From the NCBI GenBank assembly GCA_032127875.1, contig JAQBHI010000108.1:70273-134272 (forward strand): a stretch of DNA of 64,000 bases. The letters are read 5' to 3'. Numbering within the stretch: position 1 is the first letter of the stretch; the number at the start of each line of letters is the position of its first letter. Below, one piece after another: positions 17,425 through 26,317 of this stretch. The notes below the pieces were generated by a model. The model ran no database searches. It was not told the origin of the DNA and saw nothing but the letters and a program-made list of their open reading frames with translations. Position numbers and translations under genes: made by a program. Origin of the DNA: CADEEV01 sp032127875. GTDB lineage: Bacteria; Acidobacteriota; Vicinamibacteria; Fen-336.

Positions 17425-19827
17425 TCAGATGTCCAGGTTTCTCACGTTCAGGGCATTTTCCTCGATGAACTGGCGGCGCGGCTCGACCGCGTCGCCCATC
17501 AGCGTCGTGAACATGTTCTCGGCCACTTCGTCGTCTCCGAGGCGGACCTGGAGCAGCGTCCGCGTCGCGGTGTTCATGGTCGTCTCCCATAGTTCCTCAG
17601 CGTTCATCTCGCCAAGGCCCTTGTAGCGCGAAATCGTCAGGCCCCGCTTGCCCTCGGCGAGGAAGTGCTCGAGCAGCCGCTCGCGCCCGGCCACGTGGGT
17701 CTCGCCGCCGTCGACCACGACCAGGTCCGGCCGGTCGAGGCTACGGAACTCCTCGTAGGTGGAGTAGAGCGCCTTGTATTCGGGTGAACTTACGAAATCG
17801 TCGCCCAGCCGGACCTCGCGCGTGTGGCCATTCAGGGGCTGCTGGTAGACGATCTCGAAGATGCCGTGCTCTTCGTCTTTCTCCAGCACCACGTCGGCGC
17901 CGGTCTCGCGAAGCGGCTTCAGCACCTCGAGCAAGCGCGCCTTGTCGGTGAAGGCGTCAGCGTCCTTGACCTGGCCGCGCAGCAGCAGCTCCACCAGCCC
18001 GCGCGGCGTGCCCTTGCGCTCGACGACCGCGAGCAGCTTGCGGTAGCCGACCATCCGCTCGAGCAGGCGAATCAGCTTCGGACCTTCCACCTCGGCGCCG
18101 GGAGCCAGCCGGACCCGGCGGTTCTCGACCGAGCGCTCCATCAGGAAGGCGTCGAGTGATGCCTCGTCCTTGAGATAGCGCTCGGTCTTGCCGTGCTTCG
18201 CTTTGTAGAGCGGCGGCTGAGCGATGTAGAGGTGGCCGCGCTCGATCAGCTCTTTCATCTGGCGGTAGAAGAAGGTCAGCAGCAAGGTGCGGATGTGGCT
18301 GCCGTCGACGTCGGCATCGCACATCACGATGATGCGGTGGTAGCGCAGTTTCGTGACGTCGAAGTCGTCGGCCCCGACGCCCGTGCCGAGCGCCGTGATG
18401 ATGTTGCGGATCTCCTCGGAGGCGAGCGTCTTGTCGAGGCGCGCCTTCTCGACGTTCAGGATCTTGCCGCGCAGCGGCAGGATCGCCTGAAACTTGCGGT
18501 CGCGGCCCTGTTTGGCGGAGCCGCCGGCCGAGTCGCCCTCTACCAGGAACAGCTCGCACTTCTCGGGGTCGCGCTCCTGGCACTCGGCAAGCTTGCCCGG
18601 CAGGCCGGCCCCGTCGAGGGCGCCTTTGCGCCGCGTCAGGTCGCGGGCCTTGCGTGCCGCCTCGCGGGCGCGCACCGCGTCGAGCACCTTCAGGACGATC
18701 CGTTTCGAGACGCCGGGGTTCTCCTCGAAGTAGGCGCCCAGCTTTTCGTTCACCAGGCTCTCGACGATGCCCTTCACCTCGGAGTTGCCGAGCTTGCCCT
18801 TGGTCTGGCCCTCGAACTGGGGGTTCGGGACCTTCACCGAGATGACCGCGGTCAAGCCCTCGCGCGTGTCCTCGCCCTGCACCGGTTCGGTCAGGTCCTT
18901 GGCGAGACCGGCGCTCGCGGCGTAGGCGTTCAGGGTGCGGGTGAGTGCGCCCTTGAAGCCGGAGAGGTGGGTGCCGCCATCGTGGGTGTTGATGTTGTTG
19001 GCGAAGGAATAGACGTTCTCGGCGTAGCCGTCGTTCCATTGCAGCGCCACCTCGCCGGTCACGCCGTCGCGCTCGCCGACGATCATGATCGGCGCGGGAT
19101 GCAGGGTCTCCTTGTTCCGGTTGAGATGCTCCACGAACGAAGCGATTCCGCCCTCGTACTGGAAGCGGTGCTTCTTGCCATCGCGCTCGTCCTCGAGGGT
19201 GATCAAGATGCCGCGGTTCAGGAACGACAGCTCGCGGAGCCGCTGGGAGAGCGTCTCAAAGCTGAACACCGTGGTTTCGAAGATGTCGCCGTCGGGCTTG
19301 AAGGTAACCTTGGTGCCCCGACGATCGGTGACCCCGGTCTGCTCGAGGGGCGCCTGCGGGTCGCCCCGCCGATAGCCCTGGCGATAGACCTTGGCGTCGC
19401 GCCAGATCTCGACCTCGAGCGTCTCAGAAAGCGCGTTCACGACCGAGATGCCGACGCCGTGCAGGCCACCCGAGACCTTGTAGGCCTTCTTGTCGAACTT
19501 GCCGCCCGCGTGCAGCTTGGTCAGCACCACCTCGGCCGAGGACGTGCCGGACGGATGCGGCTCGACGGGAATGCCACGGCCGTTGTCGATGACCGTAACG
19601 GAGTTGTCGATGTGGATGAAGACCCCCACTTCGCTGCAGTAGCCGGCCAGTGCTTCGTCCACGGAGTTGTCCACGACTTCGTAGACGAGGTGGTGGAGCC
19701 CGGCCTCGCCGGTCGACCCGATGTACATCGCGGGCCGGAGGCGGACAGCCTCCAGCCCTTCCAGGACACGGATCGCCTCGGCGCCGTAGGCATCCGCCAG
19801 CTCTGCGGTCTTGATCTCCTCGCTCAT
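17425..19827 (-). CDS. gyrB: DNA gyrase subunit B
   Basis: 800 residues. The ATPase subunit of gyrase: GHKL ATP site with YEVVDNSVDEALAGYC, VIDNGRGIPVE and GGLHGVGISVVNAL; transducer; and TOPRIM domain with VEGDSAGGSAKQGRDR and MCDADVDGSHIRTLLL. The C-terminal GyrA-binding part includes RYKGLGEMNAEELWETTM. Its length and presence beside gyrA with the GyrA box argue for gyrase rather than ParE. It follows recF by 18 bases and is part of the origin operon dnaA-dnaN-recF-gyrB-gyrA. Confidence 0.97.
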   Translation of the reverse strand: MSEEIKTAELADAYGAEAIRVLEGLEAVRLRPAMYIGSTGEAGLHHLVYEVVDNSVDEALAGYCSEVGVFIHIDNSVTVIDNGRGIPVEPHPSGTSSAEVVLTKLHAGGKFDKKAYKVSGGLHGVGISVVNALSETLEVEIWRDAKVYRQGYRRGDPQAPLEQTGVTDRRGTKVTFKPDGDIFETTVFSFETLSQRLRELSFLNRGILITLEDERDGKKHRFQYEGGIASFVEHLNRNKETLHPAPIMIVGERDGVTGEVALQWNDGYAENVYSFANNINTHDGGTHLSGFKGALTRTLNAYAASAGLAKDLTEPVQGEDTREGLTAVISVKVPNPQFEGQTKGKLGNSEVKGIVESLVNEKLGAYFEENPGVSKRIVLKVLDAVRAREAARKARDLTRRKGALDGAGLPGKLAECQERDPEKCELFLVEGDSAGGSAKQGRDRKFQAILPLRGKILNVEKARLDKTLASEEIRNIITALGTGVGADDFDVTKLRYHRIIVMCDADVDGSHIRTLLLTFFYRQMKELIERGHLYIAQPPLYKAKHGKTERYLKDEASLDAFLMERSVENRRVRLAPGAEVEGPKLIRLLERMVGYRKLLAVVERKGTPRGLVELLLRGQVKDADAFTDKARLLEVLKPLRETGADVVLEKDEEHGIFEIVYQQPLNGHTREVRLGDDFVSSPEYKALYSTYEEFRSLDRPDLVVVDGGETHVAGRERLLEHFLAEGKRGLTISRYKGLGEMNAEELWETTMNTATRTLLQVRLGDDEVAENMFTTLMGDAVEPRRQFIEENALNVRNLDI

Positions 19828-19845
19828 GGCTCCTCTAACGTCCCC

Positions 19846-20916
19846 TCAAGCGGGCACGACCTCGCCCGCGTTCACCTGAAATTTGCGCGCCAGCCCCGAA
19901 AGGCGCTCAGTCCAGCCGGGGTGTGCCGTGGTGACGAGCGCCTGCCCCTGCAGCGCCACCTCACGGCACACGCCGCTGGTACGTTCCTCGTCGAGCTCCG
20001 AATCCAGATCGTCGAGCAGCGCGATGGCGGGTCGCCCCGTTTCCTCCCGGTAGATCTCCACGGCCGCGAGCGTCAGGGCCAGTAGCGCGCTGCGCGCCTG
20101 TCCCGAAGACGCGGCGCTCATCGCCTCCTGACCATCGACCTCGATCGCGACGGCATCACGATGCGGACCGCACAGCGTGAGGCGGGCGCGCCGCTCGGCG
20201 AGGCGGTGTTGCTCCAGCTCGCGCTCGAGTGTGGCCTGCGCGGCCGCCATGTCCCCCAGCGGCGCCGTCGGCTCGAGCCGCACGGAGTAGCTCTCGCTGC
20301 GCCCGGGGCCGCCTCGGTCGAGGGCGGCCTGCAGCCGTTCCACGTAGCGGCCGCGCCGTTCGCGTAGCGCTGCGCCGGTCTCGATCAAGCGTTCGTCCCA
20401 GGCCTCGATCCCGCGTCCGCCGTCTTCCAGTGCCGCGTTGCGCTGGCTTACCACCCGCTCGTAGTCGCGCAGCGCCCGGCGATACGCCGGCCACAGCGCC
20501 GCGGCGCCGCGATCGAGAAACTGCCGCCGCTCGCGCATTGGGCCGCGGATCACTCGCAGCCGCTCGGTGGCATACACTACCACGTCGAGCCGACCGTGAA
20601 AGCTGCGCGGCGCCACGTACTCGCCGTCGACACGCATGCGTCTTTCAGCGCTGGTCACCTCTACCTCGAGCTCCGTTTCGCGGCCGTCTCCATTGGTGAT
20701 GCCGCGCGCTCGCAGTCCCTGCGCGCCCCGTCGGATCAGGCTGGCGGTCTGCTCGGTACGGAACGAACGGCCGCGCGCCAGGAGCCCGACCGCTTCGAGC
20801 AGGGAGGTCTTGCCCTGCGCGTTGCGGCCCACGAATACGTTCAGCCCCGGTGCTAGTTCGATTTCCGCGTGCGCTATGTTCCGCAGGTCGGTGACCTCCA
20901 TCCGCAAGAGCCCCAA
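19846..20916 (-). CDS. recF: DNA replication and repair protein RecF
   Basis: 356 residues. An SMC-like ATPase that helps load RecA at single-strand gaps. The start MGLLRMEVTDLRNIAHAEIEL and Walker A GRNAQGKTSLLEAVGLLARG are characteristic, as is SSGQARSALLALTLA (signature) and AIALLDDLDSELDEERTSG (Walker B and D-loop). It lies 15 bases after dnaN and 18 before gyrB, in the canonical place. recO and recR are not in the window. Confidence 0.95.
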   Translation of the reverse strand: MGLLRMEVTDLRNIAHAEIELAPGLNVFVGRNAQGKTSLLEAVGLLARGRSFRTEQTASLIRRGAQGLRARGITNGDGRETELEVEVTSAERRMRVDGEYVAPRSFHGRLDVVVYATERLRVIRGPMRERRQFLDRGAAALWPAYRRALRDYERVVSQRNAALEDGGRGIEAWDERLIETGAALRERRGRYVERLQAALDRGGPGRSESYSVRLEPTAPLGDMAAAQATLERELEQHRLAERRARLTLCGPHRDAVAIEVDGQEAMSAASSGQARSALLALTLAAVEIYREETGRPAIALLDDLDSELDEERTSGVCREVALQGQALVTTAHPGWTERLSGLARKFQVNAGEVVPA

Positions 20917-20931
20917 GTAACGCGCCCCTCT

Positions 20932-22035
20932 TCAGATTCGCATCGGCATCACGACGTAGCGGTAGTCGATCTCGCCGCCGCCAACCGGCTTCAGCAGCCC
21001 CTGGCTTTCGGCGTCCTTCAGCTCGATAGTGACCTCCTCGGTTCCGGCCGCGCCCAGGAACTCGACGAGGTACTGGGCGTTGAAGGCGATCTCGAGGCTT
21101 GCGCCTTTGTACGGGACGGACAGCGTTTCCTTCGCCTCGCCCAGGTCGGGCGAGGACGCCTGCAGCTCCAGCTTGCCGTTCGCGAGCGAGAGCCGCACGG
21201 CCCGGCTGCGCTCCGAGGAGAGCAGGCTCACACGGCGGATCGCCGTCGCGAGCACTTCGCGGTTGAGAGTCAGGGCCTTGTCCCCGGTGATCGCGACGAC
21301 CTTCTCGTAGGCGGGGAACTGGCCCTCGATGGTCTTGCTCGCCAGGGTACGGCCGCCCGCCTGGAACACGAGATGGCTCTCGACCTGCTGGAAGATCGCC
21401 AGCTCCTCCTGCTCGAGCAGCCGCGAGAGCTCGTTGATGGCCTTCCGGGGCACGAGTACCTTTTGCCCCTCGGCGCCCTTGATGTCGGCCTTGCGGTGCA
21501 CGTAGGCGAGCCGATGCCCGTCCGTCGCGATCATCGCGACGCCGTCCTTGTCGAAAACCAGCAACGCCCCAGCCAGGTAGTAGCGGGCGTCTTCGGCTGT
21601 GATGGCGAAGGCCGTGCGCGCGATCACCTCGCGCAAGGCCTCGGCTGGAATCTCGATGCCCTTGCTCGGTTTGCCCTCAGGCAGCGCTGGAAAGTCCTCG
21701 CGCGGCAGTCCCGCCATCTTGAAGCTGGTGCGCTCGCACACGATCTGTGCCCAGGCGTCCGGCAGCACCTTGATCTGCACGTCGCTCTCGGGCAGCGCCC
21801 GGACGATCTCGAAGAGCTTCTTGGCGCCGAGCGTTATCGCTCCCGCCGAGACGACCTCGGCTGCGCAACCACAGCGCAGCGAGACGTCGAGGTCGGTGGC
21901 GGAGATGCGCAGTTCGCCGTCCTTCGCCTCGGCGAGCACGTTGGAGAGGATCGGGATCGAGTTTTTTCGCTCCACGATTCCCTGAACCAGGTGAAGTTCT
22001 CTCAGTAGGTCGTTCTTGCGGACGACGATCTCCAT
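20932..22035 (-). CDS. dnaN: DNA polymerase III beta subunit (sliding clamp)
   Basis: 367 residues, normal for the three-domain ring-forming clamp that tethers polymerases to DNA. Typical blocks are MEIVVRKNDLLRELHLVQGIVERKNSIPILSN split over the first 32 residues, LVPRKAINELSRLL in domain 2, and the C-terminal YRYVVMPMRI that forms part of the client-binding pocket. The start ATG has AAAGG about 7 bases upstream. The 226 bases between dnaA and dnaN hold no gene. Confidence 0.96.
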   Translation of the reverse strand: MEIVVRKNDLLRELHLVQGIVERKNSIPILSNVLAEAKDGELRISATDLDVSLRCGCAAEVVSAGAITLGAKKLFEIVRALPESDVQIKVLPDAWAQIVCERTSFKMAGLPREDFPALPEGKPSKGIEIPAEALREVIARTAFAITAEDARYYLAGALLVFDKDGVAMIATDGHRLAYVHRKADIKGAEGQKVLVPRKAINELSRLLEQEELAIFQQVESHLVFQAGGRTLASKTIEGQFPAYEKVVAITGDKALTLNREVLATAIRRVSLLSSERSRAVRLSLANGKLELQASSPDLGEAKETLSVPYKGASLEIAFNAQYLVEFLGAAGTEEVTIELKDAESQGLLKPVGGGEIDYRYVVMPMRI

Positions 22036-22261
22036 GTTCTTAACCTTTCGCTCTCAACTAAAAAGCACTCTGATATACGGAGAAGAGAGGTACTGCGGAA
22101 ATCTCAAAAAGCCATCCAAGGTGCTGCTCCGGCGGGCCTTGCGCTGTGGTCGCTCGCGTGGAGTGCTTGTGGAAGCGCGAGGGCATCGTGTGGATGTTCC
22201 GTGTCCCGCAGGGCGCTCCACGCGCCGCGCGTCGGGCCGGACGTGCAAAAAGCCGATAAGC
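22036..22261 (-). other. dnaA-dnaN intergenic region
   Basis: 226 bases without a gene. The part next to dnaN is relatively AT-rich (22050-22110), with a likely ribosome binding site for dnaN. Scattered TGTGG words occur, but none matches a DnaA box within one base. Some bacteria place part of the origin here; I see stronger signals on the other side of dnaA. Confidence 0.4.
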
Positions 22262-23548
22262 TCATCGAAACGCCTGCACAAAGCTGTTGATGAGCCTGTC
22301 GAACTCGGGATCGCGCTTACGCAGCCCGTCGATCTTGCGCACCGAGTGGATCACCGTCGAATGATGCTTTCCGCCGAAGCCCTTGCCGATTTCGGGGAGT
22401 GAGGCGCGGGTGAGCGTCTTGATCAGGTACATCGCGATCTGACGCGGCACCGCGATGGCCTTCGAGTTGTTCTTCGCCTTCAGTTCTGTGAGTTTCACGT
22501 TGTAGTGGTCGGCAACGAACTTCTGGATCATCTCCATCGTGATCGGCTTGTCCTCCGTGCTGAGCAGGTCCTTCAAGACCTCCTGGGTCAGCGGCAGGTC
22601 GATGTCGTGGCCGGTGAGACTCGCATAGGCGATCAACCGGATCAGGCATCCCTCGAGCTCGCGGATGTTGGTTTTCACCTTGCTCGCGATGAACAGCGCC
22701 ACGTTCTCGGGGATCTCGACGCGTTCAGACTCCGCCTTGCGCTTCAGGATCGCGACCTTGGTCTCCAGGTCGGGCGGCTGGATGTCGGCGATCAGGCCCC
22801 ACTCGAAGCGGCTGTGCAGGCGTTCCTCGAGCGTCGGGATCTGTCGCGGCGGGCAATCGCTGGAGATCACGATCTGCTTCTGTGAGTCGTGCAGCGCGTT
22901 GAAGATGTGAAAGAACTCTTCCTGGGTCCGGTCCTTGCCCGCAATGAACTGGATGTCGTCGACGAGCAGCACGTCGATCGAGCGATATTTCTGGCGGAAC
23001 GCGGGCAGGCGATCGAAGCGGATCGCGTTGATCATCTCGTTGATGAAGCGATCGGTCGAGATGTAGGAGAGCTTCAAGTGCCGATTGCGAGCCTGGATGT
23101 AGTGGCCGATCCCATGCATCAGATGCGTCTTGCCCAACCCGACGCCACCATACAGAAACAGCGGGTTGTAGGACTTCGACGGGATCTCGGCGACGGCCCT
23201 GGCCGCCGCATGGGCAAACTGGTTGGAGGCGCCGACCACGAAAGTCTCGAATGTGTACTTTGGGTTGAGCGGGGAGGGCCCGAAGCCTTCCTTGTCGAGG
23301 ACGGTTTCGCCAGGGGCCTCGGTCTCGAAGGCGACTTCCACCTCGCCACGACCCAGCTCGCCGAGGGCCTCCGAGATGACGCTTTGATAGTTGCGCGCCA
23401 GCCATTCCTTGAACTCCGCGCTCGGCACGCGCACCGCCAGCGCAGAACCACGCAGGGAAAGAAAACTCGTGGGCCGGAACCACGTCGCAAACGTGTGACG
23501 ATTCAGCTTCGGCTCGAGCTGGGCAAGGACATCGTCCCAGAGGTTCAT
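22262..23548 (-). CDS. dnaA: chromosomal replication initiator protein
   Basis: 428 residues. DnaA binds oriC boxes and melts the duplex. Domain I is MNLWDDVLAQLEPKLNRHTFATWF; domain II is short; the AAA+ domain shows NPLFLYGGVGLGKTHLMHG (Walker A), DVLLVDDIQFIAGK (Walker B) and SDCPPRQIPTLEERL (sensor region). The C-terminal box-binding domain has PRQIAMYLIKTLTRASLPEIG and HHSTVIHSVRKI. The gene heads the origin run on the minus strand and faces away from rpmH. Confidence 0.97.
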   Translation of the reverse strand: MNLWDDVLAQLEPKLNRHTFATWFRPTSFLSLRGSALAVRVPSAEFKEWLARNYQSVISEALGELGRGEVEVAFETEAPGETVLDKEGFGPSPLNPKYTFETFVVGASNQFAHAAARAVAEIPSKSYNPLFLYGGVGLGKTHLMHGIGHYIQARNRHLKLSYISTDRFINEMINAIRFDRLPAFRQKYRSIDVLLVDDIQFIAGKDRTQEEFFHIFNALHDSQKQIVISSDCPPRQIPTLEERLHSRFEWGLIADIQPPDLETKVAILKRKAESERVEIPENVALFIASKVKTNIRELEGCLIRLIAYASLTGHDIDLPLTQEVLKDLLSTEDKPITMEMIQKFVADHYNVKLTELKAKNNSKAIAVPRQIAMYLIKTLTRASLPEIGKGFGGKHHSTVIHSVRKIDGLRKRDPEFDRLINSFVQAFR

Positions 23549-23665
23549 GACGCGCCCGAACGGAGACGCTGCAAGCGCCTAGGAACAGCCAATAAACAAA
23601 AGAAAATAAACGACTTACAATAGAAAAAAGAAGAGCGCTCGGGGGATGGGCGGAAGGGGCCCCCT

Positions 23666-23674
23666 TTTTGCACA
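23666..23674 (+). promoter_or_regulatory. DnaA-box-like 9-mer
   Basis: TTTTGCACA, one mismatch from TTATNCACA, beside the AT-rich tract in the dnaA-rpmH gap. Confidence 0.5.
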
Positions 23675-23688
23675 GAGATTTCAACAAC

Positions 23689-23697
23689 TGTGGAAAA
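23689..23697 (-). promoter_or_regulatory. DnaA-box-like 9-mer, inverted
   Basis: TGTGGAAAA on the plus strand, that is TTTTCCACA on the minus strand, one mismatch from TTATNCACA and in inverted orientation to the box at 23666. Confidence 0.5.
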
Positions 23698-23813
23698 GCC
23701 GTGTCGCAAAGCGCTGATTCTTGAAGGGGTTTGACAACGCCCTAAGAGGCCTAAAGCTATCACACGCAAGACCCGCGAGACAAGGTAAACGCAGGGGCTC
23801 CGAGGCGTCTCAA

Positions 23814-23842
23814 TTGACAAGCTTGAAGAGGGTCTTTAGACT
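23814..23842 (+). promoter_or_regulatory. sigma-70 promoter of rpmH operon
   Basis: A perfect -35 TTGACA (23814-23819), a 17-base spacer and -10 TAGACT (23837-23842). It points at rpmH, giving a leader of about 54 bases. Confidence 0.75.
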
Positions 23843-23902
23843 GGGAGCTTTATCGGAAGGTCGGGCGTCGGCCGGCCGTAACAAACCAGGGGCACAAAAG
23901 CC

Positions 23903-24037
23903 ATGAAGCGGACGTTCCAACCCAACAACCGAAAGCGAAAAAGGACTCACGGCTTCCTGGTCCGGATGCGAACCAAGGGCGGCCGGCTGGTCCTGAAGAG
24001 GCGTCGCCAGAAAGGCCGCAAGAGGGTCGGAGCCTAG
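23903..24037 (+). CDS. rpmH: 50S ribosomal protein L34
   Basis: 44 residues, highly basic, starting MKRTFQPNNRKRKRTHGF and ending RRRQKGRKRVGA, the standard bL34 sequence. It is a structural protein of the large subunit. Its place between oriC and rnpA is one of the most conserved bacterial gene orders. No classical SD is seen; AGGGGC lies about 10 bases upstream of the ATG. Confidence 0.97.
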   Translation: MKRTFQPNNRKRKRTHGFLVRMRTKGGRLVLKRRRQKGRKRVGA

Positions 24038-24092
24038 GCTGCTGTCGCAGCGGGCGAAGCCGCCCGCCGCCAGGCTTCCGTCCAGCCAGCGG

Positions 24093-24443
24093 TTGCAGAC
24101 CCCGGCAGCGTTCCGGCGCGCCTTCCGCTCAGGGATCCGGCTGGACGGGCCGCTGTTCCAGTTGATCGCGGTCCCCAACGAGCTGCGCTTCGACCGCCTA
24201 GGACTGGTGGCGAGCCGCAAGCTTGGTGGGGCCGTGGCGAGGAACCGATCGAAACGGCTGCTGCGAGAGAGCTTTCGCCGCAACCCCCGCGAGGGGGCAG
24301 AGGCCTTGGACCTGGTACTGATCCCCACGCAGGAGATCCTGGAGCTTTCGGGAGACGATGTGGCGCGTGAGTACCAAGAACGACTCCGACGTCTCGCCGC
24401 GCGGCGCTTCCGCCGCAACCCGAAGCCTCCTGTTTCTGATTGA
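24093..24443 (+). CDS. rnpA: ribonuclease P protein component
   Basis: 116 residues from a TTG at 24093; the frame is open back to the rpmH stop, so a CTG at 24039 or 24042 is an alternative. RnpA is the small basic protein that helps the RNase P RNA process tRNA 5' ends. The N-terminal FRRAFRSGIRLDGPLFQL and the RNR signature region LVASRKLGGAVARNRSKRLLRESFRR are clear. No strong ribosome binding site precedes the TTG. The 3' end overlaps yidD by 86 bases, as in many bacteria. Confidence 0.9.
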   Translation: MQTPAAFRRAFRSGIRLDGPLFQLIAVPNELRFDRLGLVASRKLGGAVARNRSKRLLRESFRRNPREGAEALDLVLIPTQEILELSGDDVAREYQERLRRLAARRFRRNPKPPVSD

Positions 24444-24624
24444 CGGCTACCGGTTGATACTCTCCCCGATCCTGGGCGGTCATTGCCGCTACGTGCCAAG
24501 CTGCAGCCGCTATGCGCAGGAGGCGCTCGAGTGTTACGGAGCCTGGCGCGGCGTGCGGCTCGCGGCCGGCCGCATCCTGCGCTGCCACCCGTTCTCACCC
24601 GGCGGCTTCGACCCCGTACCCTGA
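24358..24624 (+). CDS. yidD: membrane protein insertion efficiency factor YidD
   Basis: 88 residues, overlapping rnpA. The DUF37 signature is present: IDGYRLILSPILGGHCRYVPSCSRYA and later HPFSPGGFDPVP, including the conserved cysteines of CRYVPSC and the final RCHPF. YidD is an amphipathic inner-membrane-associated protein thought to assist YidC-dependent insertion. The first 20 residues are less conserved, so a GTG at 24367 is also possible. It precedes yidC by 16 bases. Confidence 0.92.
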   Translation: MWRVSTKNDSDVSPRGASAATRSLLFLIDGYRLILSPILGGHCRYVPSCSRYAQEALECYGAWRGVRLAAGRILRCHPFSPGGFDPVP

Positions 24625-24640
24625 GACCCCCAAGGAATTG

Positions 24641-26317
24641 ATGGAAGAACGCCGCCTGCTTCTCGCGATCGCCCTCTCGCTGCTCGTCCTCACGGGCTAT
24701 CAACTCTTGTTCCCGCCGAAGCCGGCCTCGATTCCGCCGTTCGAGGTCGCGTCCAGCAGGACCGCGGCGCAGGAGCCCCGCGCCACGATGGCTCCCGCCG
24801 CGCCTGCTGCCGCCGTGCGGGTGGCGCCGAAGGCGCCGGCCGCCGCGCAGCCCGCCATCGCCGACGAACGCGAACGGCGCGTCGAGGTCGAAAGCGCGGA
24901 TCTCTCGATTGCCTTCACCAACCGGGGTGCGCGCCTGCTCTCGTGGCGACTCCTGGGCTTTCTCGACGAGCGCGGCCGGCCCGAGGAGATGGTCGCAGCC
25001 AGCGCCGGGACGGGTCGGCCGTTCGACCTGGAGACGGGAGACGCGGTAGTCGACGCACGCCTGAAGGACGCGCTGTTCCTCGCCTCGACGGAAACGCTCA
25101 AGGTCGGCGCCACCGGGAGCAACGAACTGCGCTTCGAGTTCGCCGAGGGCGAACTCCTGGCGTGGAAGATCTTCCGCTTCCCGGCGTCGGGAACGACGGT
25201 GCGAGTGAGCGCCTCGGTGCTGCGCTCCGGGACGCCGTTGCCGGTGCGTCTGGTGTGGGGTCCGGGGGTCTCGAACCCCACGGCCCAGGAGGCCGAGGTC
25301 CAAGGCTACCAGCCACCCCAGGTGGTGAGTCTTGGGCCTAGCGGAGTCGAACGCAACAGCGCGGAGGAGCTGGGCGCCCCGCGCCTCCTCACGGGGCGCT
25401 CCTGGGTCGGGATCGAGGCCCAGTACTTTACGGCCCTGCTGGTACCGATCGGCGGAACGAGCAGCGCGGAGGTCCGTGCCGTGGTCGTGCCGGTACTGGA
25501 CGAGGGCAAGCCGAAGAGCGTCCTCGAGGCAGCCCTCATGTTGGAGCCCGACCGCGAGGCGCTCGTCTATGTGGGGCCCAAGGATTACCGCACCCTCGAG
25601 CGGCTCGATCACGGCCTCGAGCAGGTGGTGCCCGTGGGCTCGTGGATCGGGCCGATCGTGGTGCCGCTCATCGACCTGCTGCGCCTGGTCTACGGGCACG
25701 TCGGCAACTATGGCCTGTCGATCATCGTGCTCACGGTGCTGATCAATCTGTTCATGAGCCCGCTCCGCCATTACAGCATCGCCAATGGCTTCAAGATGGC
25801 GAAGCTCTCTCCGGAAATGCGGGCGATCCAGGAGCGCTACCGCAAGGTGCCGGCGCTGGACCCGCGCCGCCAGGAGATGCAGGCGGAGATCGCCGCACTG
25901 TACGCCCGCCACGGCATGAACATGGGCACCCAGATGCTGGTCGGTTGCCTGCCGATCCTGCTCACCATGCCGTTCCTGATCGCCTTCTACCGCGTGCTCA
26001 CGATCGCGGTCGAGTTGCGGGGCGCGCCGTTCCTGTGGATCCCCGACCTGTCCCACAGGGATCCGCTGTACGCGACGCCGGTGTTGCTCGGAGTCTCGAT
26101 GTTTGTGATGCAGAAACTCACGCCCACAGCGATGGACCCGGCCCAGCAACGCGTGATGATGATCATGCCCCTCGTGCTGGTGGTGATGTTCTTCGCGGCG
26201 CCGGCGGGCCTCAACCTCTATTGGCTGGTGTCGAACCTCTGCTCGATCGTCCAGCAGGGCGTGACGCTGCGCGTGGTTCGAGGGGCCGAGGCGCGGGAAA
26301 AGGAGCGCAGGGCATGA
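24641..26317 (+). CDS. yidC: membrane protein insertase YidC
   Basis: 558 residues from the ATG at 24641, with AAGGAATTG upstream. The Gram-negative form: an N-terminal membrane anchor (RLLLAIALSLLVLTGYQLLF), a large periplasmic beta domain, and the conserved C-terminal transmembrane core (VGNYGLSIIVLTVLINLFMSP, GTQMLVGCLPILLTMPFLIAF, and PLVLVVMFFAAPAGLNLYWL). The conserved Arg of the hydrophilic groove lies in the MSPLR block. It inserts membrane proteins alone or with SecYEG. It overlaps the next gene (jag) as ATGA. Confidence 0.96.
   Translation: MEERRLLLAIALSLLVLTGYQLLFPPKPASIPPFEVASSRTAAQEPRATMAPAAPAAAVRVAPKAPAAAQPAIADERERRVEVESADLSIAFTNRGARLLSWRLLGFLDERGRPEEMVAASAGTGRPFDLETGDAVVDARLKDALFLASTETLKVGATGSNELRFEFAEGELLAWKIFRFPASGTTVRVSASVLRSGTPLPVRLVWGPGVSNPTAQEAEVQGYQPPQVVSLGPSGVERNSAEELGAPRLLTGRSWVGIEAQYFTALLVPIGGTSSAEVRAVVVPVLDEGKPKSVLEAALMLEPDREALVYVGPKDYRTLERLDHGLEQVVPVGSWIGPIVVPLIDLLRLVYGHVGNYGLSIIVLTVLINLFMSPLRHYSIANGFKMAKLSPEMRAIQERYRKVPALDPRRQEMQAEIAALYARHGMNMGTQMLVGCLPILLTMPFLIAFYRVLTIAVELRGAPFLWIPDLSHRDPLYATPVLLGVSMFVMQKLTPTAMDPAQQRVMMIMPLVLVVMFFAAPAGLNLYWLVSNLCSIVQQGVTLRVVRGAEAREKERRA

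Larger units (their letters stand above)
23549..23902. other. oriC: probable replication origin (oriC) between dnaA and rpmH
   Basis: The largest gap in the window (354 bases) lies between divergent dnaA and rpmH. Bases about 23591-23632 are strikingly AT-rich for this GC-rich genome and could be the unwinding element. Two DnaA-box-like 9-mers, TTTTGCACA at 23666-23674 and TGTGGAAAA (inverse of TTTTCCACA) at 23689-23697, each differ from TTATNCACA by one base and face each other 14 bases apart. The rpmH promoter lies at the right end. Position, composition and boxes all agree, but two boxes are few for an origin. Confidence 0.6.

Noticed and set aside
18193..20085. A 630-residue plus-strand open frame opposite gyrB
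   Set aside because: It mirrors gyrB codon by codon and has no recognisable domain or ribosome binding site.
22036..22261. dnaA-dnaN gap as the origin
   Set aside because: TGTGG words are present but none is within one mismatch of a DnaA box; the dnaA-rpmH gap has better boxes and a stronger AT tract.
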